From Candidatus Saccharimonadota bacterium (lineage in GTDB: Bacteria > Patescibacteriota > Saccharimonadia > Saccharimonadales > Saccharimonadaceae), in contig UNSL01000002.1 in assembly GCA_900555265.1 (NCBI GenBank), positions 62,001-126,000 of the forward strand: a DNA stretch of 64,000 bases. Reading direction: 5' to 3'. The notes under the pieces were generated by a model. That model searched no databases and had not been told where the DNA came from. It saw only the letters and a list, made by a program, of their open reading frames with translations. Below are positions 54,453-61,984 of the stretch, in pieces. Every line of letters begins with the position of its first letter. Position 1 is the stretch's first letter. The position numbers were made by a program, and so were the translations under genes.

Positions 54453-54899
54453 GTGATGATAATGACTGCCGCGATGGATTTCTTGGGCGCGGTATAATTG
54501 CTCAGCTAAAATAAGACGAACTAATTGGTGTGGAAACACTAAGTTCGATAACGACCAGACGATGTTGGATTTTTGGCGCAAGTCGCTAGTGACTCCGTAA
54601 GCGCCACCGATGATGAAGACAATGTGCTTGTTGGTATGTTCGGTTATTAAGTTAGATAATTCCGGTGATGATAGGTTTTTGCCGCGCTCATCGAGCAAAA
54701 TAACGAAATCGTCCGAATTAAGGCGTGAAAAAATACGCTCAGACTCTTCCTGGCGCGCTCTGTCGCCTTCAAAGCTTGAATGCGGTAGAATAATAATTTC
54801 CGCAGCAAAAGGCGCCCGTAGACGCTCTAAAAAACGAAAAATGCCTGGCTGAATCCAGGCTTCGTGCTTTTTTCCGATTGTCATAATGGTGATCTTCAT
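54447..54899 (-). CDS. rlmH: 23S rRNA (pseudouridine1915-N3)-methyltransferase RlmH
   Basis: SPOUT-fold enzyme that methylates pseudouridine 1915 of 23S rRNA with S-adenosylmethionine. The 150-residue protein has the knot motif FIIGGAYGVTSDLR and SNLVFPHQLVRLILAEQLYRA with the typical C-terminus GSHYHH. The start ATG at 54899 gives the normal MKITIMTIGKKHE beginning; the longer ORF from 54989 would cross the tRNA-Ser gene. Length (about 155 usually) is normal. Confidence 0.95.
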   Translation of the reverse strand: MKITIMTIGKKHEAWIQPGIFRFLERLRAPFAAEIIILPHSSFEGDRARQEESERIFSRLNSDDFVILLDERGKNLSSPELSNLITEHTNKHIVFIIGGAYGVTSDLRQKSNIVWSLSNLVFPHQLVRLILAEQLYRAQEIHRGSHYHHS

Positions 54900-54907
54900 A
54901 ATATCTA

Positions 54908-54995
54908 TGGCGGAGAGAGAGGGATTCGAACCCTCGATGAGTTGCCCCATACCGCTTTTCGAGAGCGGCCAGTTCAACCACTCCTGCACCTCTCC
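54908..54995 (-). tRNA. tRNA-Ser (anticodon CGA)
   Basis: On the minus strand acceptor GGAGAGG pairs with CTCTCCG-type sequence, and a long variable arm and T arm GGTTCGAATCC follow. The anticodon stem CCGCT/AGCGG closes the loop CTCGAAA, giving CGA. CCA is encoded (complement at 54908-54910). Confidence 0.93.
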
Positions 54996-55016
54996 GTATC
55001 TAACTAATTCGGGAAA

Positions 55017-55250
55017 TTATTTTTTATCAGTTTTCTTTGAATCTTTGGCAATTGTGGTGCCGATAGCGATCCAAATAATACTCAATAATAAACTAATGCC
55101 TGCCAGTTCAAAGAATGCAATAATCCATTTACCAGCTTCATTCCAAGTTATCATTTCAATAATTACTGCTGCTAACAAGACTGAAATGGCGGTTACGAGA
55201 ATCGTGGCAATTGTTAAAAGTGCATATTTTACGTACTTAATAAAATTCAT
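55017..55250 (-). CDS. Two-helix small membrane protein, unknown
   Basis: The protein has 77 residues with two membrane helices (about 8-28 and 40-64) and a Lys-rich C-terminus. The ATG at 55250 has AAGGAGG in front of it; the longer ORF would run into the tRNA-Arg gene. It lies between tRNA-Ser and tRNA-Arg on the same strand. No family recognised; its size suggests an accessory membrane protein. Confidence 0.6.
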   Translation of the reverse strand: MNFIKYVKYALLTIATILVTAISVLLAAVIIEMITWNEAGKWIIAFFELAGISLLLSIIWIAIGTTIAKDSKKTDKK

Positions 55251-55268
55251 ACCCCTCCTTAGGTTAAT

Positions 55269-55345
55269 TGGTACACCCGGCAAGATTCGAACTTACGACC
55301 TCTGGCTCCGCAAGCCAGCGCTCTATCCAGCTGAGCTACGGGTGC
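55269..55345 (-). tRNA. tRNA-Arg (anticodon GCG)
   Basis: The cloverleaf on the minus strand has acceptor GCACCCG against CGGGTGT (one G-U pair), anticodon stem CTGGC/GCCAG and loop TTGCGGA, giving GCG. CCA is encoded. Most bacteria read CGU/CGC with an ACG (inosine) tRNA, so this anticodon is unusual. Confidence 0.9.
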
Positions 55346-55349
55346 ATAC

Positions 55350-55421
55350 AGCCTTTCGAAAAGGCTATACAAAAATGCAAGGTGCCTTCATTGCTATAAA
55401 GCACTGAACTTTTGTATTTTA
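55350..55421 (-). promoter_or_regulatory. Promoter and structured leader before tRNA-Arg
   Basis: A TTGATT-N17-TAAAAT promoter (55444-55416 region) lies on the minus strand. Between it and the tRNA are a GTGCTTT/AAGGCAC hairpin and a perfect seven-base-pair hairpin AGCCTTT-TCG-AAAGGCT (55350-55366). Long structured leaders before tRNAs are uncommon. It might also be an independent small RNA. Confidence 0.35.
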
Positions 55422-55445
55422 CCACATAAAATATAGTCAATCAAG

Positions 55446-55964
55446 CTATAGTTTTATCAGCCGAATAAATTTCTCTAAGGCGTCTGGCTTAATTTCTTGC
55501 ATCGGTAGGCGCGCTCCGAGCATATCGACGATTCTCTCGCCTTCTGCTTCGGAAAAATAAATAGTCAAACCTGGTGAGAATCGCTTTACTGGCAATAATA
55601 GAATCGAATGTTGGTTGTTTTCGTGAATTAATCCAAATGCGCGAAATTCGCTAAAATCGTGTAAAATATCGGCGATGTAAATGCCTTTGGGGCTAATCGC
55701 GTAGTTTATTACTTGTGGGGTTTTGTTTGACAATACAAACAAAGCTACAGCCATAATTGGTAGTAAAACTGCGAAAGTCCAGTTCTTAAATACTAAAATC
55801 GCCAAAGCCATTAATCCTATCAACACGATGACGAAAAACACGTACCACAATTTACCGCGTTGAACTTGCACGCCTTCTGGCGCGTTCCAAGCTATTGGCT
55901 CGGTTAAATCAATCCTGTCAGGTGATGGCGTTTCAAAGTCTTGGTTTTCTGGACTATCGTTCAT
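55446..55964 (-). CDS. Two-helix membrane protein with a C-terminal beta domain, unknown
   Basis: The protein has 172 residues. A short N-terminal region is followed by two close hydrophobic segments (about 33-60 and 62-80) and a C-terminal part with strands (YAISPKGIYIADILHDFSEFRAFGLI), like bacterial PH-type domains next to membrane helices. No ORF-wide family recognised. It lies downstream of the seventh pilin-like gene by 35 bases on the same strand, so the two may share a transcript. Confidence 0.6.
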   Translation of the reverse strand: MNDSPENQDFETPSPDRIDLTEPIAWNAPEGVQVQRGKLWYVFFVIVLIGLMALAILVFKNWTFAVLLPIMAVALFVLSNKTPQVINYAISPKGIYIADILHDFSEFRAFGLIHENNQHSILLLPVKRFSPGLTIYFSEAEGERIVDMLGARLPMQEIKPDALEKFIRLIKL

Positions 55965-55999
55965 GACGTTAGTATATCACGATGAGAATTAGTGAACAA

Positions 56000-56407
56000 T
56001 TAAACGTTAGTGGTTGATCCGCCGCTTAAAGCTGCGCCAAGGATGAAGTTGATTATGGCGTAAGCAAAGACTGCGACTAATAGACCGATGATTGCATATA
56101 AAATTGTGTTTTTGGCGTTTGTGACGGATTCTTTTTTACCGCCAGATATTACGTAGCGAAAACCGCCGAAGATTAGCATAACGACGCTTAAAACGCCGAC
56201 GCCGAATAGCATAATGTTGATGGCTCGTCTTACGATTGATGAATCACCATTAGCCAAGTTGGACGGCGTATTGTCGCCGCGTGCTGCGTTAATTCCGGCT
56301 GGCGCACCACCTTCGCCTAGTGCAGAAACTGGAGCGGTTGCCAAAACTATACCGAACCCAATTGTAAGTAATCCTATTGTAATTTTAGAGACGTATTCTT
56401 TTATCAT
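56000..56407 (-). CDS. T4SS pilin-like protein 7, outside the array
   Basis: The protein has 135 residues. A signal peptide of about 31 residues, two helices and the loop VISGGKKESVTNAKNTILYAIIGL match the pilin array. The ATG at 56407 is chosen because TATAAT (56419-56414) ends exactly six bases before it, leaderless; the ORF start eight codons further upstream is unlikely. It lies about 3 kb from the array and on the opposite strand, so it is a separate locus. Confidence 0.8.
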   Translation of the reverse strand: MIKEYVSKITIGLLTIGFGIVLATAPVSALGEGGAPAGINAARGDNTPSNLANGDSSIVRRAINIMLFGVGVLSVVMLIFGGFRYVISGGKKESVTNAKNTILYAIIGLLVAVFAYAIINFILGAALSGGSTTNV

Positions 56408-56413
56408 AATTCT

Positions 56414-56419
56414 ATTATA
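56414..56419 (-). promoter_or_regulatory. -10 box for leaderless pilin-like gene 7
   Basis: TATAAT followed by six bases (agaatt) and the ATG at 56407, the same spacing as at yidC and rmlB. Confidence 0.6.
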
Positions 56420-56479
56420 CCCTATTCGCAATAAAGCTGTTAATAATTACACTTCTATGGTACACTAAATAGTGAATTT

Positions 56480-56572
56480 GGAGGAGTACCCAAGTGGCTG
56501 AAGGGGACGGTTTGCTAAATCGTTAGTACGGAGAGATCTGTAGCGGGGGTTCGAATCCCCCCTCCTCCGCCA
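56480..56572 (+). tRNA. tRNA-Ser (anticodon GCT)
   Basis: GGAGGAG pairs with CTCCTCC, a long variable arm is present and the T arm is GGTTCGAATCC. Anticodon GCT lies at 56514-56516. CCA is encoded at 56570-56572. Confidence 0.94.
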
Positions 56573-56589
56573 AAATTCAGAGATAGTAC

Positions 56590-56679
56590 GGAAGGGTGAC
56601 CGAGTGGTTGAAGGTACCGGTCTTGAAAACCGGCGTGCGGTAAAACGTACCGAGGGTTCGAATCCCTCCCCTTCCGCCA
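56590..56679 (+). tRNA. tRNA-Ser (anticodon TGA)
   Basis: GGAAGGG pairs with CCCTTCC, the long variable arm is present and the T arm is GGTTCGAATCC. Anticodon TGA lies at 56624-56626. CCA is encoded at 56677-56679. It is 17 bases after the preceding tRNA-Ser, so both are on one transcript. Confidence 0.94.
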
Positions 56680-56699
56680 AAATAGTGCTATTGACTTTG

Positions 56700-56733
56700 A
56701 AAAATAGGAGATTCATACGGGTCTCCTATTTTT
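56700..56733. terminator. Bidirectional terminator between tRNA-Ser genes and the VanZ-like gene
   Basis: A 12-base-pair stem (AAAAATAGGAGA at 56700-56711 and TCTCCTATTTTT at 56722-56733) with a ten-base loop; U runs result on both strands. It ends the plus-strand tRNA-Ser transcript and the minus-strand VanZ-like gene. Confidence 0.8.
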
Positions 56734-56754
56734 GTTGGTTATGACGGGGATTTT

Positions 56755-57837
56755 TCATTTCTCTTGTTTGATTTGAATCGTACTTTTGTAACTTGCGCCA
56801 GATAGACGATCAAACATAAAACGTCGATTAAATAACGCTACGACAATTGTAATTAATACGAATAATATGAACACTAAGAACGCAATTGCGAGTAGACAGA
56901 GAAACAATAGCGAATCGGCTTCCTTATTAAATTCATTCGCGAGGTAAAACAAGCCTGCTGGAATGATGCGAAAATATATCGTGAGTAAGATTCCTCTGAA
57001 AATTGTGCGAATCCATTTTTTATTTTCAAATGTTAGCCCAAACTTTAATAATGCGCTACCAAAAGTTTTACCATTCAGTAGAGGAATTAGGCTAAAATAG
57101 AGGGCTAAAAATAGCGAAAACGGAAGTTGGGTTTTTGATAAGGTGTAAGGAATACGGACGATAACAGCGTCGATTATTAGAGATAAACCAACACGAATTC
57201 CAGAAACTCGTGAGCCGGCCTCAAGGGATTTTTCATCTATTTCTTCCCTGGACGGAAGCAGCCACGTCGCAAACCAGCCCAGAAAGTAACCGATGCATCC
57301 GCCTATCGTGTTCTGGATAATATCATCGACGTCGGCTAATCGGTAAGGCCCTGAATAGATGAAATAAAGTCCAGATAATTGAGTTATCTCAAAGAATAAA
57401 CTTAAAATAGCTGTCAATAACAGCGTCTTTTTAAGGCTACATTTGAAATAGTAGCGTAGGTAAATTCCGAACGGAATGAGCATTAAAACATTGAAAGCGG
57501 GAACGTAAAAAGTGGGATGTTTCATCGCCGTAATCCAAGTTGAACTATCTGTTAATACAAGTGGACTATTCTTTATAAAATCTGCGACGAATGAAAACGG
57601 AATTAAATTCAGATTTTCTGCGTAAGTTGTGTGAACGGATTCTGGATTTGGTAACGGTAAAATAACTAAGAAATATATGGTTAATAAATACAGGATAAAG
57701 GAATATAAAATCAAAGTCCGCAACTTATTGACGGAGCCGTATTTTCGATAGTTAGCAATCATATACGGCAACGTGATAAGAAAAGCCAAGATTGGGAAAA
57801 GGATTAGTGCGACCTTAATGGAAATTAGATATCCCAT
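56755..57837 (-). CDS. VanZ-like plus RDD-like membrane protein
   Basis: About 360 residues with eight or so hydrophobic segments. The first 185 residues match VanZ: LILYSFILYLLTIYFLVILPLP, NLIPFSFVADF, NVLMLIPFGIYLRYYF and LADVDDIIQNTIGGCIGYFLGW. The last 170 resemble an RDD domain (SGIRVGLSLIIDAVIVRIPYTL, LNGKTFGSALLKFGLTF). VanZ-like proteins are linked to glycopeptide resistance and envelope changes. I favour the ATG at 57837, seven bases after TATAAT (57850-57845), over in-frame starts at 57861 and 57912. Confidence 0.8.
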   Translation of the reverse strand: MGYLISIKVALILFPILAFLITLPYMIANYRKYGSVNKLRTLILYSFILYLLTIYFLVILPLPNPESVHTTYAENLNLIPFSFVADFIKNSPLVLTDSSTWITAMKHPTFYVPAFNVLMLIPFGIYLRYYFKCSLKKTLLLTAILSLFFEITQLSGLYFIYSGPYRLADVDDIIQNTIGGCIGYFLGWFATWLLPSREEIDEKSLEAGSRVSGIRVGLSLIIDAVIVRIPYTLSKTQLPFSLFLALYFSLIPLLNGKTFGSALLKFGLTFENKKWIRTIFRGILLTIYFRIIPAGLFYLANEFNKEADSLLFLCLLAIAFLVFILFVLITIVVALFNRRFMFDRLSGASYKSTIQIKQEK

Positions 57838-57978
57838 AAGCTCCATTATACTAAACATTTTCTCTGTAAAAATCATAATAGCTATTTCTATGCTGGGAAA
57901 TATACTTGACAAAAAACAAAGCTTATGCTAACATCGTAATCAGTATTCTAAAAATAGATACAAAAAGAAAGAATAAAA

Positions 57979-58320
57979 ATGAATTTAGTACAACAGTTTT
58001 TCACCGTTACAACTATGTTTGTCAGTTTGAATGTAGCGTTTGGTGTGCTGCTGCACGATACCAACGTCGATAAAGCGTTTTTGTCATCTTGGAAAACATA
58101 TAGCGTTCAAAGTGACGTTAAGGATGAAATAAAAATGCCAGAAACAAAGCCTCATACTCATCCAGAACACGCTCAATTGTCAAATGTGCTGAAAGGAGGT
58201 TCAGCGCAACCGCGAACTACGCCTCGCAACAACGATAAGAAGCGATTACGCCAAAAATATGCCGCTCGTGGACAGCATACTTTTGATGGATATCACCTTG
58301 ATTTTGAAGGTATGAGCTAG
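57979..58320 (+). CDS. Small protein with an N-terminal hydrophobic segment, unknown
   Basis: The protein has 113 residues with one N-terminal hydrophobic helix (about 5-25, possible uncleaved anchor) followed by a basic, His/Pro/Lys-rich chain without clear fold. TTGACA (57908-57913) and TATGCT with 17-base spacing form a near-consensus promoter, giving a leader of about 45 bases. The stop is two bases before the valS stop (convergent). Start is the only ATG available. A real gene is likely because of the promoter; function unknown. Confidence 0.6.
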   Translation: MNLVQQFFTVTTMFVSLNVAFGVLLHDTNVDKAFLSSWKTYSVQSDVKDEIKMPETKPHTHPEHAQLSNVLKGGSAQPRTTPRNNDKKRLRQKYAARGQHTFDGYHLDFEGMS

Positions 58321-58321
58321 G

Positions 58322-60877
58322 CTATTTTAAACTAATCACTTCCAGTTCCGAAACAAGCCGAGTAATGATTTTTTCTTGCTCGGCTAATTGCTCGCGAGTT
58401 TCCTCGACGAGGTGGGCTGGCGCCTTCTCAACGTAAGTCGGATTTTCCAGACGCTTCTTTAATCCCGCCAATTTCTGACGTGCTTCGGCTAGGCGCATTT
58501 CCAGATTTTCCTGATGTTGGTACAGAGTTTCACTATCGATATCTAACCACGCTTCCCTGTTCGCTGCCGCTAATCTCAGTCCACGCGGCTGATCTGTGTG
58601 CTCAATTGCTTCAAGCCGCATAAGATGCTTAATTGTGTCTTGATTGTCGGCAATAAGGCTGTCGTTGCCGTATAACAATCGATATTTCTTATTCCCTGGC
58701 AGCTCGGCAATCACCCAGCGACCTTCAGCGACCAGAAGTTTAAGTTGCTCGAATTGTTCGGCAGCAATCGGATCGAACTTTTCTGGAGTTGGCCAAGCTT
58801 CACGCATCAAAATGCCGTCGGTGTAATTGAGCGTCTGCCAAATCGTTTCCGTAACAAACGGCGCAAATGGATGAGCGATTTTCAAAGAAGTCGCCAAAAC
58901 CCAAGATAGCAATGGACGATTGATCGCGGTTTTAGACGATTCAATGTACCAGTCGGCCACGTCGTCCCAAATAGTGTGGTAAACAGTTTCTGATGCCTCT
59001 GAGAAGCGATATTGTTCTATTCTAACGGCAATGTTGTTGGCGGCGTCGTTCAATTGGCGAATAATCCAGTGATCGGCCGGAGTTTGTGGTTCTAAGTCGA
59101 CAATTTGGTGATTATCGCCAATTTGTGCCTCGACAAACCTGGCAATATTCCATAATTTATTACAGAAATTACGTGCCGCAATGACTGACCCCTTGTTGAA
59201 AGCTTGGCTTTGAGCTGGCGCTCGCCCAGAAATAACGCCCATGCGCGTTGCGTCAGATCCGAATTCCGCAACCAATTCCATTGGATTGATAACGTTACCC
59301 TTAGATTTGGACATTTTTTGGTTGTGCTCGTCATTAACCATTCCGTGTAGATAAACTTCTTTGAACGGCAACTTCCCTGTTCGGTATAGGCTAAGCATGA
59401 TCATTCGAGAAACCCATGCGCGCATAATATCCATACCAGTTTCCATCATGTCAGTTGGGAAATAATTAGCTAAATCGCCGCCAGTTAAGTAATCTGTTAC
59501 GATGTATGGCCATTGACCAGATGAGAACCAGGTGTCAAAGGTATCCTCTTCCCTGATATATGTTGTGCCATTTACAACAATACTCTGCTCGTTGGTGCGA
59601 GTATCGAATATCCAATCCTTAGGGTTGTTTTCATTTACAAACGCAGGAATTGGTATTCCCCATGGAATTTGTCGTGAAATATTCCAGTCTTTCAATTGCT
59701 CAAGATATGCGATAAGTTCTTTGCGCTTGGATGCTGGATAAAAAGTGATTTCTTCTTTTTTAAGCGCGTCAATTGCTGGCTGTGCGAGTGATTGTGTTTT
59801 AATAAACCACTGTTCTTTAATCATTGGCTCAATTACGCTGCCACACTTATAGCAATGTCCAACGGCGTGTTCAATTTCAGTCTCACCGCGGCGTAGCTCC
59901 AGTGCTTCCAGTGCTTCCAAAACTCGAGCGCGAGCTTCTATTGGCGTTAATCCTAAGAACTGCGCTGGCACGTTTATCATCTTCCCTTCTGGACTGATGA
60001 TTGACTCTATAGGCAAATCATGGCGTTTTGCAATTTCAAAGTCGTTCGGGTCGTGCGCTGGCGTAATCTTAACCGCACCGGTGCCGTAGCTCATGTCGAC
60101 ATATTCGTCCGCGATAATAGGAATTTCCTTGTCGACAATCGGCAGTAAAATGCGAGTTCCAATCAATTTCTTGTATCGCTCATCGTCTGGATGAACTGCC
60201 ACGGCAACGTCGCCGAGCATAGTTTCTGGGCGCGTAGTAGCTATGATAATCTCGCCAATTTTATCTAATGTCGGGTAAGCTATTTTCCACAACTTCCCTT
60301 TCTCATTCTTATGCTCTACCTCGATGTCGGCAAAGCTGGTTTGGTGTTTGGTGCAGTAATTAACAATCCTCTCGCCCCTGTAAACCAAATTGTCATCCCA
60401 CATTTTCTTAAATGTGTCGTATACGGTGTTGATAACTTTGTCGTCCAGAGTAAATGTCAAATGTTTCCATGACGCACTAACACCTAACGCGCGCAATTGC
60501 AGCTCCATATTGCCACGTTTTTCTTGTACAAAATTCCAAACTTGACTATACAATTGGTCACGTGAAAAATCGAAGCGACTCTTCCCTTGCTTCGTCAATT
60601 CTCTTTCATACACAACCCAAGTTTCAAACCCAGCGTGGTCGGCGCCTGGAATAAATACGGCGTCGTCACCCTTCATTCGGTGATAGCGAATCAGAATATC
60701 CTTTAGGTTCATATCGAGTGCGTGCCCGATGTGAAGATTACCGTTGGCGTTAGGTGGCGGCATAATGATTGAATATGGCTTGCCTAACCCTGTTGGTTCT
60801 AATGCGCCGCTGGTTTCCCATAGGGCGTAAATGTTTGGCTCGTAATCGTTTGGTATGTATTGTTTAGCTAGCTGCAT
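58322..60877 (-). CDS. valS: Valyl-tRNA synthetase
   Basis: Charges tRNA-Val. The 851-residue protein has PPPNANGNLHIGHALDMN (HIGH at 49-52), an editing domain with TTRPETMLGDVAVAVHPDD, KMSKSKGNVINP and a C-terminal coiled-coil arm (EEQLAEQEKIITRLVSELE). Length is normal for this class I enzyme. TATAAT (61003-60998) lies about 120 bases upstream, giving a leader with two A/U-rich hairpins. It is divergent from nothing and follows femX on the same strand. Confidence 0.97.
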   Translation of the reverse strand: MQLAKQYIPNDYEPNIYALWETSGALEPTGLGKPYSIIMPPPNANGNLHIGHALDMNLKDILIRYHRMKGDDAVFIPGADHAGFETWVVYERELTKQGKSRFDFSRDQLYSQVWNFVQEKRGNMELQLRALGVSASWKHLTFTLDDKVINTVYDTFKKMWDDNLVYRGERIVNYCTKHQTSFADIEVEHKNEKGKLWKIAYPTLDKIGEIIIATTRPETMLGDVAVAVHPDDERYKKLIGTRILLPIVDKEIPIIADEYVDMSYGTGAVKITPAHDPNDFEIAKRHDLPIESIISPEGKMINVPAQFLGLTPIEARARVLEALEALELRRGETEIEHAVGHCYKCGSVIEPMIKEQWFIKTQSLAQPAIDALKKEEITFYPASKRKELIAYLEQLKDWNISRQIPWGIPIPAFVNENNPKDWIFDTRTNEQSIVVNGTTYIREEDTFDTWFSSGQWPYIVTDYLTGGDLANYFPTDMMETGMDIMRAWVSRMIMLSLYRTGKLPFKEVYLHGMVNDEHNQKMSKSKGNVINPMELVAEFGSDATRMGVISGRAPAQSQAFNKGSVIAARNFCNKLWNIARFVEAQIGDNHQIVDLEPQTPADHWIIRQLNDAANNIAVRIEQYRFSEASETVYHTIWDDVADWYIESSKTAINRPLLSWVLATSLKIAHPFAPFVTETIWQTLNYTDGILMREAWPTPEKFDPIAAEQFEQLKLLVAEGRWVIAELPGNKKYRLLYGNDSLIADNQDTIKHLMRLEAIEHTDQPRGLRLAAANREAWLDIDSETLYQHQENLEMRLAEARQKLAGLKKRLENPTYVEKAPAHLVEETREQLAEQEKIITRLVSELEVISLK

Positions 60878-61003
60878 AAGTTATTCCATGGTTTTTTCAT
60901 GTGAAAAAAGACAAAAGAAAACAAAGTAGCTTTTCACGTGCAAAAGCCCTTAAATATGTAATCCTCTAATTTATCCACATGTTTATATTACATCTTAATT
61001 ATA
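60878..61003 (-). promoter_or_regulatory. valS promoter and structured leader
   Basis: TATAAT (61003-60998) begins a leader of about 114 bases. It holds two possible hairpins: GCTTTTGCACGTGAAAAGC and TTTTTTCACATGAAAAAA. No T-box-like motif was seen. A CCACA/TGTGG inverted repeat (61005-61020 region) sits just upstream of the -10. Confidence 0.4.
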
Positions 61004-61039
61004 CCACAAATTTATGTGGTGCGATGGATGAAATTAAGG

Positions 61040-61966
61040 TTATTTTCTAATCGTTTGATACGCTCGATATGGCCAATATTGAAGTGGCTTTAAGGGAAGT
61101 TCCCAAGTTGATCCAGAATAGATATCTTCGCCGCCGAACGATCGCTTGAATTTCGTAAAGCCAGCCCACGGGTGATTTTTTGGTGCGTTTTCAGGTGCAA
61201 TTCCGTATAAATCGACTTTCTCCATTTGACGGTGTTTCGCATCGATTATTGCTTCGGTGAGCAGGGCAGTTCCAGCGTTAAGTTTGCGATATTCTGGTGT
61301 AGAATTTGCTGCTGCATGCGCGTAAATTCGAGTTGTTTTTGAGTCAAAAAATAGGGCAGTAGCAATTACTTTATTGTTGTATGTCGCGTACCAAAATGAA
61401 GCGTCCTTTGATGGCAGCAGGGAATCAGCTTGCTTATGAAAATATGAATCTGGGTGCGGCGACATGCCAGTTCGTTTGGCGACTTCATGGATTAGTTTAA
61501 GAAAATACTTGATATCTTCTGGGTTTTGAGATTGATGAACCGTTACATCTTTTTTGTGATAATTCCTATAACAATTCCTCACGGGCTGCGCCATGCTTGC
61601 TATAATTTCTTCCTCTGGCTGCTGGAGATTGATAACATGCGTATGTTCTGGTTGCAAATGTATGTAAGTGGCTTTCTTCCAATGCTCATCAGATAATACC
61701 TTAGAAAAGGTAGGTTTAATTGGTCCGACTCTAAGGAATGTTACACCAAGTTTTTTACCTAGATCAGTAAGGTCTTTTAATGCCAACTGCAAATTTTTCT
61801 CATTAGTGGCGGTTGGGCCAAAAGGACAGTATAGGCGAGAATTGCCCGTGCCGTGTTCTAATATTGCGAAATATTCCCATCCTTCACCTCTGTTGTGAAA
61901 GACTTTTCGACCAAGCGATTGTTGGAATTTTTCCCAGGCTGATGATTGTAGAAAATGTTGATTCAT
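61040..61966 (-). CDS. FemX/FemAB-like aminoacyltransferase for peptidoglycan bridges
   Basis: The protein has 308 residues of GNAT-like fold with the two-domain FemABX pattern: FLQSSAWEKFQQSLGRKVF at the start, SFWYATYNNKVIATALFFDSKTTRIYAHAAAN in the second domain, and the end GFTKFKRSFGGE. FemX adds the first amino acid of the cross-bridge to lipid II using aminoacyl-tRNA. Its presence supports a peptidoglycan wall with a side bridge. GAGG precedes the ATG, 18 bases after the tsaD stop. Confidence 0.88.
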   Translation of the reverse strand: MNQHFLQSSAWEKFQQSLGRKVFHNRGEGWEYFAILEHGTGNSRLYCPFGPTATNEKNLQLALKDLTDLGKKLGVTFLRVGPIKPTFSKVLSDEHWKKATYIHLQPEHTHVINLQQPEEEIIASMAQPVRNCYRNYHKKDVTVHQSQNPEDIKYFLKLIHEVAKRTGMSPHPDSYFHKQADSLLPSKDASFWYATYNNKVIATALFFDSKTTRIYAHAAANSTPEYRKLNAGTALLTEAIIDAKHRQMEKVDLYGIAPENAPKNHPWAGFTKFKRSFGGEDIYSGSTWELPLKPLQYWPYRAYQTIRK

Positions 61967-61984
61967 GTTGTAATCCTCACAACG

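Noticed and set aside
54886..55407. Plus-strand open frame of 173 codons
   Set aside because: It crosses two tRNA genes (tRNA-Ser and tRNA-Arg), and no ribosome binding site is present. It is a chance frame.
61003..61020. CCACA/TGTGG inverted repeat as a terminator for femX
   Set aside because: No U run follows on the minus strand, and the TATAAT of valS overlaps it.
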